Of a stretch of 64,000 bases of DNA, positions 11,822-24,084 are shown one piece after another (positions within the stretch are counted from its first letter, which is position 1; every line of letters starts with the position of its first letter). Both the position numbers and the translations under genes were made by a program. The DNA comes from Podospora pseudoanserina (Eukaryota > Ascomycota > Sordariomycetes > Sordariales > Podosporaceae), in NCBI RefSeq assembly GCF_035222485.1, contig NC_085921.1:4030001-4094000 (forward strand), read 5' to 3'. The notes under the pieces are model-generated. The model did not search any database and was not told the DNA's origin. It saw only the letters and a list, made by a program, of their open reading frames with translations.

Positions 11822-14800
11822 ATGGCCAACCGTTATGGCCAGTCGTACCGCAACGGCGGCAACTATGGAGGTGGTGGTGGAGGAGGAGGAGGAGGAGGTT
11901 ACGGCAATCTCAGTCGCCAGGACGAAGAGTATGACCCATACGGAGAGGGATATGGCAGCGACCGGTTCGCGCCGCCACCACCACGTCAGGCGGTGAACCA
12001 AAGCGCAGCTCCAAACTCAAATTCAGACTCGGTCCAGTCTCGCTCCCGACAACCACCTCCGCCCTCACTCCGTAATGGGCCACCACCACGATCTGCCCAG
12101 CGCAACGAACGCGCCATGCAGCGATCCGCCCCAGAGACCAACGCCGAGCGCGAGATGGGGAGGGTGCTCGAGCTGATCAAGCAGGAATGGCCAGCCATGC
12201 TGGAGAACGACTGCATCCCCGTACAGCTGGCACTACAGCTGCTCGACACCAGCTCGGTCGGCCGCGCCCACGAATATCGCAACTTTCGCCAAACGCACCA
12301 GTATCTGCAAGACTCGCTCAAGAAGATTGTCCACGAGTACCACCAGGGCTTCAACAGCTCCATCGGAACCTTCCACAAGATTCAGGGCAGCATCCAGGCC
12401 TCGCAGAAAAAGGTGCGCTCCTTGAAGGAGTCTCTAGCCACATCAAAAACGGCTCTATGTGCGACAGACCCGGAACTGAAAAAGCTACACGCGACATCTC
12501 GCATGTATGACGATGTGCTACAGACATTAAACGAGCTAGATGATTTGCGTACGGTACCGGATCAGTTGGAAGCCAGAATATCCGAGAAGCGCTTCCTCAC
12601 GGCCGTCGAAGTGTTGCAAAATGCGTTGCGCAAACTAACGAAACCAGAATTGGACGGGATTGGGGCGCTGAGTGACTTGCGCAGCTATCTTGGCAACCAG
12701 GAGACGGCACTGATGGAAATCTTGGTCGAGGAACTGCACGAACATCTCTACTTGAAATCCCCCTACTGCCAGGAGCGGTGGCAGAATCTCACCAAACATC
12801 ATGGAGCTATGAACGAGGCATTCCAGGATACTTCCAACCTTGCCCCATTTCATATCATTTTCGAGTCCATCGATTGGGACCGGTCTGTGGCTGAGGATCC
12901 CCAAAAGAATCCCGAGGCCGATACTTTCTACTATATTACGCTCTTGGTTGAATCTTTGAACAGATTGGGCAGGTTAGAAACTGCCGTCGATATGTTGAAG
13001 CAACGACTGCCTGTTGAGCTCTTTGCTGTTGTCAACGAGACGATCAACGATATTGACCAGAAGCATCCTAGCTCATTACGTGGTGGATCGAACGGCTCTA
13101 ACGGGTTACATATATATGGCCAGCGGGAGACCCAGATGAGGGCAGATGTCATCTATGACCTGCTCTGGACTCTCTATGGCAAATTCGAGGCGATCGCCGA
13201 AGGCCACCGTGTGTTCCACGAGTCGATCAAGTCCCTCATCCGACGTGAGGGAGCCGGCAACAATATTGCTCTTCTGGGAAGTTTCAAGGAACTGTGGAAT
13301 CTCTACCAGAACGAAATCCGCTCGCTGTTACACAACTATGTCACTACCGACGCTGATGTGTACCAGTTCCGCTCGTCACCGAGACCAGGCGGTGGTTTGA
13401 ATGGCCATATGGACGCCAGGGAACACCTCTTCAAGTTCTCGGAAGCGGACGCTAAGTCGGCGGAGATGACGGCCGAGTATGAAGCACTGGATAATATTAT
13501 TCAGAATGCTGTCCCTGGTTTGACTTCCAATTCTGGAAAAAACAGCAAGAAGTCCGCATTGGTGGTGCCACGGTCGGATGCTGCGGCGACAAGGAAGAGC
13601 TTGGGGGCTGGGTATGGCAGAGAGCAGAGCAGTGGGACATACAAGTCGCTTGTTGAGCCGAGTGTCTTCAACATGAGCCTACTGTTGCCACCGACGCTTG
13701 TCTTTTTGCAGCGTCTGAAAAGCATCGTACCCCCTGGATCTGACCTGGCGACGAGCACGTTAACGTCTTTTCTGGACAACTTCCTTGTCAACGTATTCCA
13801 GCCTCAACTTGATGAGACTCTTGGCAAGCTCAGTGATACCGTCTTTGGGGAGGCGGATGCTTTCTTGCAAGACTCGGAATGGGCCCATGTCGCCAAGAGA
13901 CCTATTTTCAAGGGGACAACCGCCTTCTTTACGGTCATCACAGCCTTCTGCCGCATGCTGGGGACGATCCCACATGATCAGGCTCTCAGCTCACTGATCA
14001 TCACTCAGATGTTGAGATACTACGACCGCTGCTTCAACTGGTACAAAGCTCTCGTCACCAAAACCCAAGAAGAAGCATCCACTTCCGAAGAACTCCGTGC
14101 CTCGGCAGTCATGGCACTGGAACCTAGTGAGATTCACGACACGGTGATGAGCCTCTGGAAGGCAGAGACTTCCGGAGCAACAGAAGAGTTCGAGGAGCTT
14201 CTCCGGAAAGAAGCGGGCTTGTTGATTGCTAAAACGAACGAACAAAAGCTGGAGGCAAGCGATATCATCCAGGACAGGGATACGATCTCGTCGCTGTGCC
14301 TGCTGTACACGAGCATGAAGTGGCTCACGGTTAAGGTTATGGGCCTGCGGCACATCACGAAGAACGAGAACGACACGTCGACCAAGCCGTCGGCGGCGAC
14401 GCTGCCGAAGCCGGAGAAGAAGAGGTGGACGTTGCTGAATGACCCTAATAAGGCCACGGCGGAGGAGGGGCCGGTGTACCTGCCTATGACGCAGGAGACG
14501 GTGCAGTATGTTTTTTGTCCCTCCTCTTTGTCCCTCCTCTTTGTTTGGCTCAGTATACTAACATTTTGATCTAGATCCTTCGACAGCATCCTAACTTCCT
14601 ACGAGGAACTCGCCTCCATAGCCCTCCGCACCCTTCACATGGAGGTCCGCTGTCGGATCGTCCACTCCCTCTCCCTCGCCCTTTCCCCTACCATCACAGC
14701 ACCCTACACCCTCGACCAAATCGTCACGGAACCCGACCAAGAAATCTTGTCCCTCAACGCGGAGATGGTCGCCTACGATGAAACCACCACCCGGTATCTC

Positions 14801-15250
14801 CGCGAACGAGAAGTCCTCTTTATCCGCCGTGGACTAGGTCTGTTGATAAACGCCTATCTCATCAAGATCGCGCCCGTGGTGTCCCACCCGATGAACCTCA
14901 ACGGCTGCGGGAGGATGAAACTGAACGTGAGGGTGTTGCAGCAGAACCTGAAGAACATTGAGGAAGGTGTGGACTTGGGGAGGGCGATGGGGTATTTTGA
15001 GTTGTTTGAGAAGGGGCCGGATGCGATTGTTGAGCGGGCGAAGCAGGATGCTGGGCGGCAGCAGGGGGGGGGGAGTAGCGAGGAGGGGGGGAAGAAGGGA
15101 GAGGGGTATAGCTATGATGAGCTGAAGGCGCTGCTGGAGCTGTGCTATAGTGAGCAGCTGGCTGATCGGGAGAGGGGGGTGGCGGCGCAGGCGAAGAGGC
15201 AGTTGGGGGAGAGGTTGTTGGGGTTGAGTGAGTATATGTGGCAGCAATAG
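11822..15250 (+). CDS. sec8: Exocyst complex component Sec8
   Basis: Sec8 is one of eight exocyst subunits, which tether secretory vesicles to the plasma membrane at hyphal tips and septa. Two exons, 11822-14505 and 14575-15250, flank a 69-nt intron (GTATGT donor, CTAAC branch, CTAG acceptor) and give 1119 residues, in the usual size range of fungal Sec8. The first 105 residues are disordered, with a glycine run at about 17-27 (GGT/GGA repeat) and proline/arginine-rich sequence. The Sec8 N-terminal domain follows at about 110-250: MGRVLELIKQEWPAML, ALQLLDTSSVGRAHEYRNF, LKKIVHEYHQGFNSSIGTFH and SIQASQKKVRSLKESL. The long helical-rod part fills the rest, with a short disordered Gly/Glu/Lys patch near residue 1070. 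Start chosen as the first in-frame ATG. No defects seen. Confidence 0.95.
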
Positions 15251-15616
15251 TTTTTAGAGGGGGGTGTTTAAATCTTTTTGGGGGGTTATGGTATGATAGG
15301 AATGAGAAATGGTTGAAATGTGAGCGGTGGTGTGTTTACTTGGTGATGGGTTTGAGAGGTGCTGTGGCATTCTGTTCTGTGCAGTTGAGTGTTTTACTCC
15401 AGGAAGAGAACCCTTATCGGAGTATGATTCGCTGGTATAGAGCACGAAATATGTTGCTAAGTGCCTCCTTCAGACTTACAAGTTTTTCAAGTAAGGTTAT
15501 GAGGACTTGACAGGAATCCTACAGCGAGGACTAGTGTGTGGCTCTGTCTCAGCCTTCACATCAACCTGACAGTGGATCAACTTGTAATGTCGGCGGGCTA
15601 CTTACGCAAAACCCTG

Positions 15617-15770
15617 TGTCTTCGATAAGACATGAGGAGCTGTGTCTTAACAGCTCTTGTCTGACCTGCGAAGTGCCATCTTGTACATGTGACTTGCCTA
15701 TACAGTAGTTATCACATGTAGCTATTCGGAAACGAACACCCTCGTTTGGTGTGAGGGTGACTCTCACACC
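15617..15770. other. Cluster of five perfect stem-loops
   Basis: Five perfect inverted repeats follow one another in 154 bp. TGTCTT/AAGACA (15617-15632, loop 4). GAGCTGT/ACAGCTC (15637-15656, loop 6). TACATGTGA/TCACATGTA (15684-15720, loop 19). AAACGA/TCGTTT (15730-15747, loop 6). GGTGTGAG/CTCACACC (15748-15770, loop 7). They start about 370 bp past the sec8 stop. They could be a structured non-coding RNA or 3' UTR element, or the relic of a fold-back element. No known RNA family was recognised. Confidence 0.5.
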
Positions 15771-16457
15771 TGTACTATGCCTCCCCTAATGCTAGGAGTG
15801 TTCTGTGTACAAATATTAGAGAGACTTGAGCTCAGAGAGATGCCAATCTTCCACTGTCCACGGGAACACAGGCGTATACTTATCGCCTTCTCTAATATCC
15901 CACTTCCTCATTGACTTCACTGATTCCTATAACTGCAAAATCAATGTCAAACAGGGACAGAAAGATACATACTAACCAGTCACACTGCGGAAGCAGGATC
16001 CAGTACGATCTAGCAGGTGCCATTTTGACTCACCACTTTCTAGATCATCTGTCGTCAATCCATGAAGTTGGAACCTTGAGCTGGAAGCTCTGTGTCTCTT
16101 GCCTCATGCTAGTTCGAGGAAGTTCTCATTTGTTAATACATGTGCCCATCGTTCACGCCAGAAGAGCAGGGGTGGCATATGATGGATATCAGCGCACTCG
16201 ACATTGGGAACCGAATCTTTTCGTCTCTATGCCCGTCGAATTTTAATTCTGTGGTGTGGGAGGTGTTGCTCCCGGTGGATTTCAGTCAGGTGCTCCTAGG
16301 GCTTCTGCCTTGTGGCCCACAGGTCAGGTTTGTTGATAGGGATAGGTATTTGCTCTCCGGAGCTGATTTTCGTAGTGCTGAACAATATCATCACTTTTCT
16401 CACAGCTCTGCTGGCGCCTCACATGTGGCCGGCACCTGACATATACCAGCCACCATA

Positions 16458-16474
16458 GGATACCTAAGGTATCC
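16458..16474. repeat. 17-bp palindrome GGATACC-TAA-GGTATCC
   Basis: A perfect 7-bp inverted repeat with a 3-bp centre. Related TACCTA/TAGGTA words recur through 16970-17790 (for example near 16973, 17263, 17705 and 17760). It may be a regulator binding site or part of a local low-complexity pattern. Confidence 0.5.
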
Positions 16475-17871
16475 AAAGCAACACCAGACCCAACAACACT
16501 ATATCTCCAAACCCTCGAAAACAACACTTCACCTTCGCCACCATGACCATCACCATATCCCCTCCCACCCCTGACTAAGTCTCTTTCTCCCTCGGCACCA
16601 AAGTAAACAAAAACAAACCACTTCCCTTCCCTTCCCCCCGGCGGCCGCCCCTTTTCGCCTCCCCCCTTTCCCAGCCCATCAACAATACCACCCTCGCCAC
16701 CCGCCCACCCAACATCCGCCGACCCTCATTCCCTCCCGTCATCATGTAACATTTAGAAGCCCGCGAAGCCTTCCATTCCAGCTGAAAGAAAGTTTCATGT
16801 TAATCATCACATCACCCACCCCAATCCCCCTACCTCCACAGAAGAAAATTTCGAACCTTCCACCCAAACTTCCCCTTTCAGCAAACAAGTCCGACCTCGC
16901 CGCAAATGTTCGTTTTGCATCCTCATCCCAAACGCTCAGGATAAATTACCCACCACACTTTTATTACGTACGTACCTAGTAACACGAGCCAACCACCCTA
17001 GATGGCTAACTGGGAACAATTTACTTAACACCCTACCCCAGCGAAAGACCTGTAGATCGACTTGCCTAGTCTCCCCTCTATCGACCTGGAGAGAAAAATG
17101 CTAGACCGTTCTCGCTGTCGTCAAAAAATATTAATAAAAAAAACTAGCTGAGCACTGCTAAGGAAGGGTCTAAGATTTGTATAACCTCGTAACAGCCTCT
17201 GGACGGCCTTTGCTCTCGTGCCTAGATTTTGCTAGTCGGGGGTTCACTTTAGAGCTAATTGCTACCTAGGCACAGACAGGCATGCCACAGACCAAACACC
17301 ACGAGGCCAAGCACAAATGAAAACAAAAGGATCGAGGCCCTCTCTTTCTCCAGAACAAGATCCCTTCGGCTAGCCCGCCTAGCGTGAATCAGATCGTCGT
17401 TTGACTTATGGGGCAAGTGCGTGTAGATCAGGGTCCAATGGAAGTCCAGGCGTGCCGGGTGAAGATCTGAATAGCTTCCTTATTTTTTTTCTTTTGTTTT
17501 CTTTCTTTTTTTGCGGAGAGCAGTCCTAAATTGGTAGCCAAGGGTTAATTATGAGGGGTGTAAGTTTCGTGCAGTTAGTGCCCCTCTGTATCTAGTTCGA
17601 AACTTCTACTCTGGACAAAAAGAGAACGGTGTGAGTGTGAAGCAGCCTTTGGGCCTCGAGAACTGGCCTTCCTACTGCATACCCCAGGGGATAGGTAGTT
17701 AGTAGGTATGTGAGTTTGTTCACACCGCTTTCTGTGAACAACCACGAAATTCTATCTCCGATACCTAGCTTATTAGTCACTTGCCATAGGTAGTAGGTAC
17801 AGTACGCAACAAGCATATGTAGGAACTTTCAACAAGCCTTGCCCCTTTCTATCTGCATTTGTATGGTGCAT

Positions 17872-17876
<5 letters not shown>

Positions 17877-17907
<31 letters not shown>
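17877..17907. repeat. (TG)n microsatellite
   Basis: An uninterrupted TG dinucleotide run of about 31 bp in the non-coding block, flanked by TATG words. Likely length-polymorphic. Confidence 0.9.
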
Positions 17908-17915
<8 letters not shown>

Positions 17916-18125
17916 CTCAACAGACTTTTCTTCCCCTCCTCTCTGCCTGCCGGAGCTCCATACATAAAAAGATTCACGGACATCTCTGCCGACAACTAGA
18001 GACAGCACCAAAGCAGCTGAGGCTATTGTAAACTAGAGAGCTGAAACTTTCAAGACAGCGACTCGCCTCGGCAGTCCATCCGGTAGCTTCGTAACAGACA
18101 GCTGTCAGGTTAGGTATTGTCTGTG

Positions 18126-18159
18126 TGGTGGTGGTGGTGGTGGTGGTGGTGGTGGTGGT
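18126..18159. repeat. (TGG)n microsatellite
   Basis: An uninterrupted TGG trinucleotide run of about 34 bp in the non-coding block. No reading frame around it looks genuine. Confidence 0.9.
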
Positions 18160-21100
18160 CGTTGACCCTACGTGATGCATACAGACAAGAATAGAGCCTC
18201 ATCCCCTACATTCACGAGACGAGACAACACCACGACCCCTAATCCACAACAAAAAGGAGTTTGCCACGACTGCCACGCCGACGCTAGATACGGTGAGAGT
18301 CTATAAAATCTTACGGCTTTAGACCATGTTCGAACACATCGACGGCGCCGTCTTGGAAGATCGACGATCATTTTCACCGTTGATTGGGATAGGTTAGCAC
18401 TACAACAATCTAGCATCATGTGCATCAGCTAAACCCCGGAAGGGGAAGGGGGAGGGGTGTCGGCAACAACCAACGTCAAAGAAGCAAAGTCCTATCCGTT
18501 GCTGTTTTTGGATCCCATCGCGAATTCGATCTTTTGCTAGCTTCAAAGATGTCGGTGATTGTGTGGAGGGTGGGAAAGTTGAGATAAAAAGCCAAGACCC
18601 AAACTGACACCCCGGAAGCCCTTCCCCGGCGCCGTAGCTCCGTCGATCATCCGGAGAAATTAGTCCACTCCATCCAGTGACAGACCGAGCTTGATACTTT
18701 GATATCAAAAAACTACTCGACACTAGTAGAGAGACTCGAACAACCGGACTTCGCAAGCTAGACCACTATCAGTCGTAGCGGCGACCGGTTGTCGGCACGG
18801 CGCGTTCAACAAGACCCTTCTCTTTGTTTGATTCAAAACAGAAGCCGGAAAGAAAAGCAAAGGGCTAAAACTCGAGGAGTTGAAAAGAAACCACAAAAAC
18901 TGGGGCCGCTATTCGGGTTCGGATAGGCCAAGACATCAAGTAGCGTAAGGAAAGAGAAGAAAAAAGAAATGAGGAGGCGAAACAAGACATTGGGGGAAGG
19001 GAGATCAACAACCCCCCCCCCTCCCCTCCCCTCCCCCAATCGCCGCGTGTGTGTACAGATCCCTCGGAGAACCCTTCAGCCTTTCCGGAGATGTCTCAAG
19101 CACGGACAGCTTGGAAAGATCCGCTTTTGGTGAAATAAGAGGCTAAAAAAGGACAAAAAAGTAAACAACAGTTCAAGGTTCCGGGGTAGAGCAAAGACGT
19201 CAACGTCGTCCAACGTCGGCGGTTCAGGGGCTGAAGCCATTGCGAAACAGATCTCAGAAACCAGCCCAAGGAAAGAAAAAGAAGCAAAACAGAGAAGTCA
19301 ACCGAAGTCTCTTGACGGTTCTGAATACGGCCCACCCCCTCCTTCTCTCTTAACCCCCCACCGTGGCGATCACCAAAGCACGTTTCTGCTTAGCTTGTCG
19401 CGCTGAAAAGGGTTCTGGACTTCTTGACATCTCAACGGGCATATTCAAGCATCTTGGCAATCATCCTTCATCGTCGTTAGGCTGGGAAGCTGAGAATACT
19501 CCAAGACAGATTACGGGACGATCTCTGTTCCTCCTCTGCTTGATGAATAATGTTTCGAAGCGATCTCCTCCAAGCTATGGCCGGCCGGTCCGGTCGGTGG
19601 CCAGCCAGCCCGGCTTTTGCTGATGGCGGGAAAACAATAAGAGAACCCTCTCAGCCAATCCAGAGTCGAATCAGGGATCAAAGATGAAAGGACCCTCTGC
19701 GGATAGATAGATCGGGGCCGAGGCGGTGGACCTGGTGAGAAGGCCCTCTACATTGAGAACATCGATTGGACGAGATGCTGCTGTCACCATGACAGAAATT
19801 CTCCGTGGATCGTATCTAGCGGCTCCCGCGCGGTTGGGAAAACCTCGTGTAGTATTTGGCGGATGGTGTGTGGGCGTATGTAGGTATGTGTGTGCCATCA
19901 TTCGAGTAATAATTGATGCGTTGCTCGGCGCTCGGGGACCTTGGTATTTCCAGATGTGGGAGGCAAAAAGATAATAATTTTTTGTTGTCTGCTCCTGCTT
20001 TCCTTCCCCAACGAATTGGGCCTGTCGGGAGCCGTGACACGACGCAGCGAGAACGTGCTCTCTCCGTGATGCCAGGGCTCCTCCTGCCTGTGGTAGGTAC
20101 CTCTCTCTACGTCTTGCATGCAGGTACCGAACGTCCACAGCCAGTTGATGTGCCGGATCTCAGGACGAAACACTTGGGTAGCAGCGAGCCGGGGCACGAC
20201 TAGATTGTGCGTGCTGCGGTGCTGCTCGTTTTACTTGTCAATGCCGCCGCGACACCGCTTTTTATCAAGGTGCCCCTTCGGTATAGCTTCTGGTGGGTGG
20301 GTCGAGATGTTGATGTTTTGGGATTTGGTTGGCGTTGTGTTTCCCGTGTCTCAGCTGTCGTGTGTGGGTGGCGGCTGTCTCTCTCTCCTTATTTAACTGG
20401 CGGTTCCCACATCGTTGACGTGATAATAATGATGGGTGATGGTTGAGGACTAGGAATTCGTCGTTGTAAGTGGCCCAATATGATGTGGCCATGTCCAGTA
20501 ACAATGCCAGGTACCGTTCCGAGGTGCTCGGGGCTCCTAAAGGCCCGCGTATTTTCGATCTTGGCTTGAGATGGGCTTTCAGATTCCCGAGACGGCCGTG
20601 CGAGCATAGGAATTCGTTCCGACATCGTCGTCTCGCTGCGTCTCCTGGGCTGGTGCAGATGGCCTCTTGTGACTGCCACCTACGATACCGGAACGTCATG
20701 TCGGTGCCGTTGTATCGAAGCGGGGGTTCTCTATCTCGCCCAGACTGGTTCGACATCATAAAAAGGGAAAAAAGAGACGAAAAGACGCAATCCGCGCTAG
20801 GCGCTCAGGGGCCAGCCGCACCTTGATGGGCATCCCATCTTGTGTTGCTGCACATACATGCCCCGCCCCCCACCAAAGGAGCAGGTTTGGGGGTAAAAGA
20901 GAATATTCGACCCAATCCCGGCTGCGCAAGAAATGGAAGCCATGCATAACGTACTTGGGGGGTTCTTGTATTGAGGGAGTCCTGGTGTTTTCCCTCGTGA
21001 CTGGCCGCTCATACTGGATGGACCTATCGAGAGAGGTGACTTCGTCGAGGTTTGCCGCCGTCCTGTATGTATGATCATATGCATCTGTGCGATTGCAGCA

Positions 21101-23821
21101 AAGATCTGCCTCTTGTTGTCGTTCCCGTGCGTGGCACTTGAGCCTAATCTGACAGTCAAGATTTTTTTTCTCTCTGATCAAAGAGAAAAAGGCTTTAATG
21201 TTTGGTCCTAGCTAGCAAGGCCTGGTATGCAACCGCAACAGAAAACGGCAAGGCGGGAGCTCAGGGGTGTCGTCTGGGCATCTCTTTGCTCGCCAAATCA
21301 GCGCTGCGCAGTCGCTCCCAAGAGCACGGGAGACACACTGGCGTGTATCTGTCAAAATTGATATCTGATATCTCGTCCTGATACTCGCATTTTTTTGCTC
21401 CTTTCGTTTCCCACCGTGATCTTTTGGTGCCGACCTGCAAATCAGGGGCGCTCGATGACAGCCATCTCGACTGGACGCAGCCATCAGCCGTTGGCGACGA
21501 GATCTGAGGGGCAGTGAGATCCTGCTTGTGACGTTGCCTGCCGACGCGTCTTGTGATGAGTAGTGTAGTTCCCGCAACGGGGGCATCTCGAAATCAAGCA
21601 CTGTGTGGCGTTTCTGACCCGCGGAGACGGGTACGGGGGAAGGGCCAGGTCCCCTCTTTAGTGGAAGGGCCATTTACAGCTAGCGGATGTAACCGATATC
21701 TCTACCCGGCCAATGGCAGCGCGGGAGCACGGAGACTGGAACGTGCTGTCGGGACTGCCTCAGCTTCACCAGGCGAGGGGATCCCAGACAAGAGGGGGGA
21801 ACTGAAGCAATTGCTTGCGAAGCTTGACAGGCGCCATTTCATGGTCAACTTTGGCGCCACTGGTAGTATGAGTGCACCTTGATAGACGGCGTCCTCCAGG
21901 TCCCCTCTAGTAGACCCCTCAGCGTTCATGTCGGACATTGTAACTGCTTCGCCAGGTCAATAGCACGGAGCGGGCGCCTATTTACTGGTTTTTTTCTCCC
22001 GAGCCGGTGTACGTTTGGGCCAGCACTCGGGCGAAATGTTTTCGTATGGCTTCGGGCTCGGGACAAGAGATGGCTGTTTCGGCGACCTCCCGATTGGAAT
22101 GCCATCTCGGCGCGGCGAAGACGCAGCGGGTATACACTGTGTGCTACACCACCTCACTGTCTTCACTGTTCATCGGGTGTCGTGTAATGCTCTTGTGAAC
22201 GGTTCCCAGAACAGAAAGAGGTTGCAACCCCCACGCTGCAGCTGTTAGTCATCAGTAAAAGGTCGATGACGAGCAATCTGGAAGGTATCTCTGCCCCTCA
22301 TCCCTTTCCCGGGTCTGGCGATACGTATCAGGTTGGCTGTCGACCCCACTATCATTTTTCAAGTTTTATTTCCGCGTCTGATGATGCCCAAGGTCGTATG
22401 GGGCCCAAAATTGCAGTGACCACGCATTTCAAGCATTGCTTGCGAGGGGAGTGAGCTGTTTTATGTCCTGGCCAACGTTGGGGCAGCATGCCAACACGTG
22501 GGTTTGTCGTACTGCTGCAGTTCGGTGTTTGAAAAGGCCATCCTCTTTGGGTCGGTATTCGAAGCGGCATGGTGTGGTGAAGACGATGTTGAGAGGTGTC
22601 GGTCCGTGACTAGAGTGGTGATAAGGTTCTTTGGTGGCTGGTCAGCCTCACCTGTTCCCATCTCGCAGACCAACAAACAGGATCTACCAGTCTCTGGCCG
22701 TGGTGAAGGTAGAAACTTGATAGGTTTGATTAGTGGGTGACATCGCTTGAACTCGTGCGTTTGAGATACGGTACGGACGACATCTCGATCCCTAGATCAA
22801 GGACCGCACACCTCCGCGATTCTCCGCACTACTGTACAGCAGACAAAGCCGTCATGGCAAGATCCTAAAAGTGTGCTTCGCGGCCTGCATTGAGGTCCTG
22901 GCGAATTTAAAAATGAGGGGGGATGGTGAGGGTGCACCCACGTAGGGACGTCCCGCAAACCACAACGCTGGAATCAGCCCCTGCAAGGATTGGATATACG
23001 GGCTAGCCCTGAACCAGACATCCGACTGTTCGTGATGTGGAGAGCAGATGGTGTGCACAGTATCCGTCTTTTCAGCCAAAGGCAGAAGTAGTCGAGAGGT
23101 AGGATTCAACTATGGGTGTAATCACACACACCATCGCGATGGACCGACTTTCCTCATATTTCCAGGCTCAGTCATTCTGCCCGCGTCTCGAGTGTTGGCA
23201 ACTTGGAAACAGCAGCTATGAAGTCAGCGATTTCAAGAAAAGCCCACACTCGGCTCAGACCGATCAACAATCTCTTTCATCCCACTGGACTCGAATTTCA
23301 AAAGAGCACTCGCGCATCTTGCTCCCCCTCCCTTCGCTTACCAGGTCCTTGGCCCTGACTAGTGCCTCCGGGGAAGTGCTAAGCGTACCGGAAGCCCTGG
23401 CAAATCCACTCGTGAACCGAATCAACGGGTCATTTGGCTGAAACGATCATGTCTGCAGAGACAGGAATGGCATCTGGGGCGGCGCTAGTGTAGACATATC
23501 AACCCATCCGGGATTCCCTGCGTGCGTGTCATTGTGCCTGCCATGGCTCTCCATACAGGCACACGTGCTCGACGTGTAACAGCTCGTGGGGTCTCTGGTA
23601 CTGTGTAGTGTAGACAAATGGTGATGGCGAGGGATTGCTCGCAGTGGTCGAGGAGAGATGCATTCGCCAGAGGCTGATCAAGATGCGGGAGGCACCTGCT
23701 GAATCTGGCCCGGCTGCTGCTGCAGGTTCTTGTGACGCACATCCCACATCACTCCGCACCAGGTGCCCTCTTGCGCCTCTAGTATAGAAAATGACGGGTC
23801 ACATCCCGAGCAAAGACTTGT

Positions 23822-23845
23822 GGCCCCGGATTGGCATCCGGGGCC
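23822..23845. promoter_or_regulatory. Palindrome with CGG-N8-CCG core, copy 1
   Basis: GGCCCCGGAT, a 4-bp centre, then ATCCGGGGCC: a perfect 10-bp inverted repeat. The core is CGG-N8-CCG, the type of inverted CGG pair bound by dimeric Zn2Cys6 regulators. A related copy lies exactly 240 bp downstream. The role as a binding site is inferred. Confidence 0.45.
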
Positions 23846-24062
23846 TCTAGTTTGCGTGTTAGCGCACTGTTTTAGCGGGATGCGCCTTTGCTGGACCTGG
23901 ACCGCGGAACCGCTTGCAGTCTCCAGAGGCCGGCGACCAGTCGGTCCAGTCCGGAAGGCCAGTGGTGGATGAAGCAGCAGGTTGTCAGGCGACGGGCAGC
24001 AATTTTCGACAAAATGGATCCGGCTGTCTGCTGTTACATACAGTCGGCGCACGGTGTTGATG

Positions 24063-24084
24063 GCCCCGGATGACGTTCCGGGGC
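24063..24084. promoter_or_regulatory. Palindrome with CGG-N8-CCG core, copy 2
   Basis: GCCCCGGA, TGACGT, then TCCGGGGC: a perfect 8-bp inverted repeat. It shares TGGCCCCGGAT with the first copy and the same CGG-N8-CCG spacing. Its centre is TGACGT, a CRE/bZIP half-palindrome. Confidence 0.45.
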
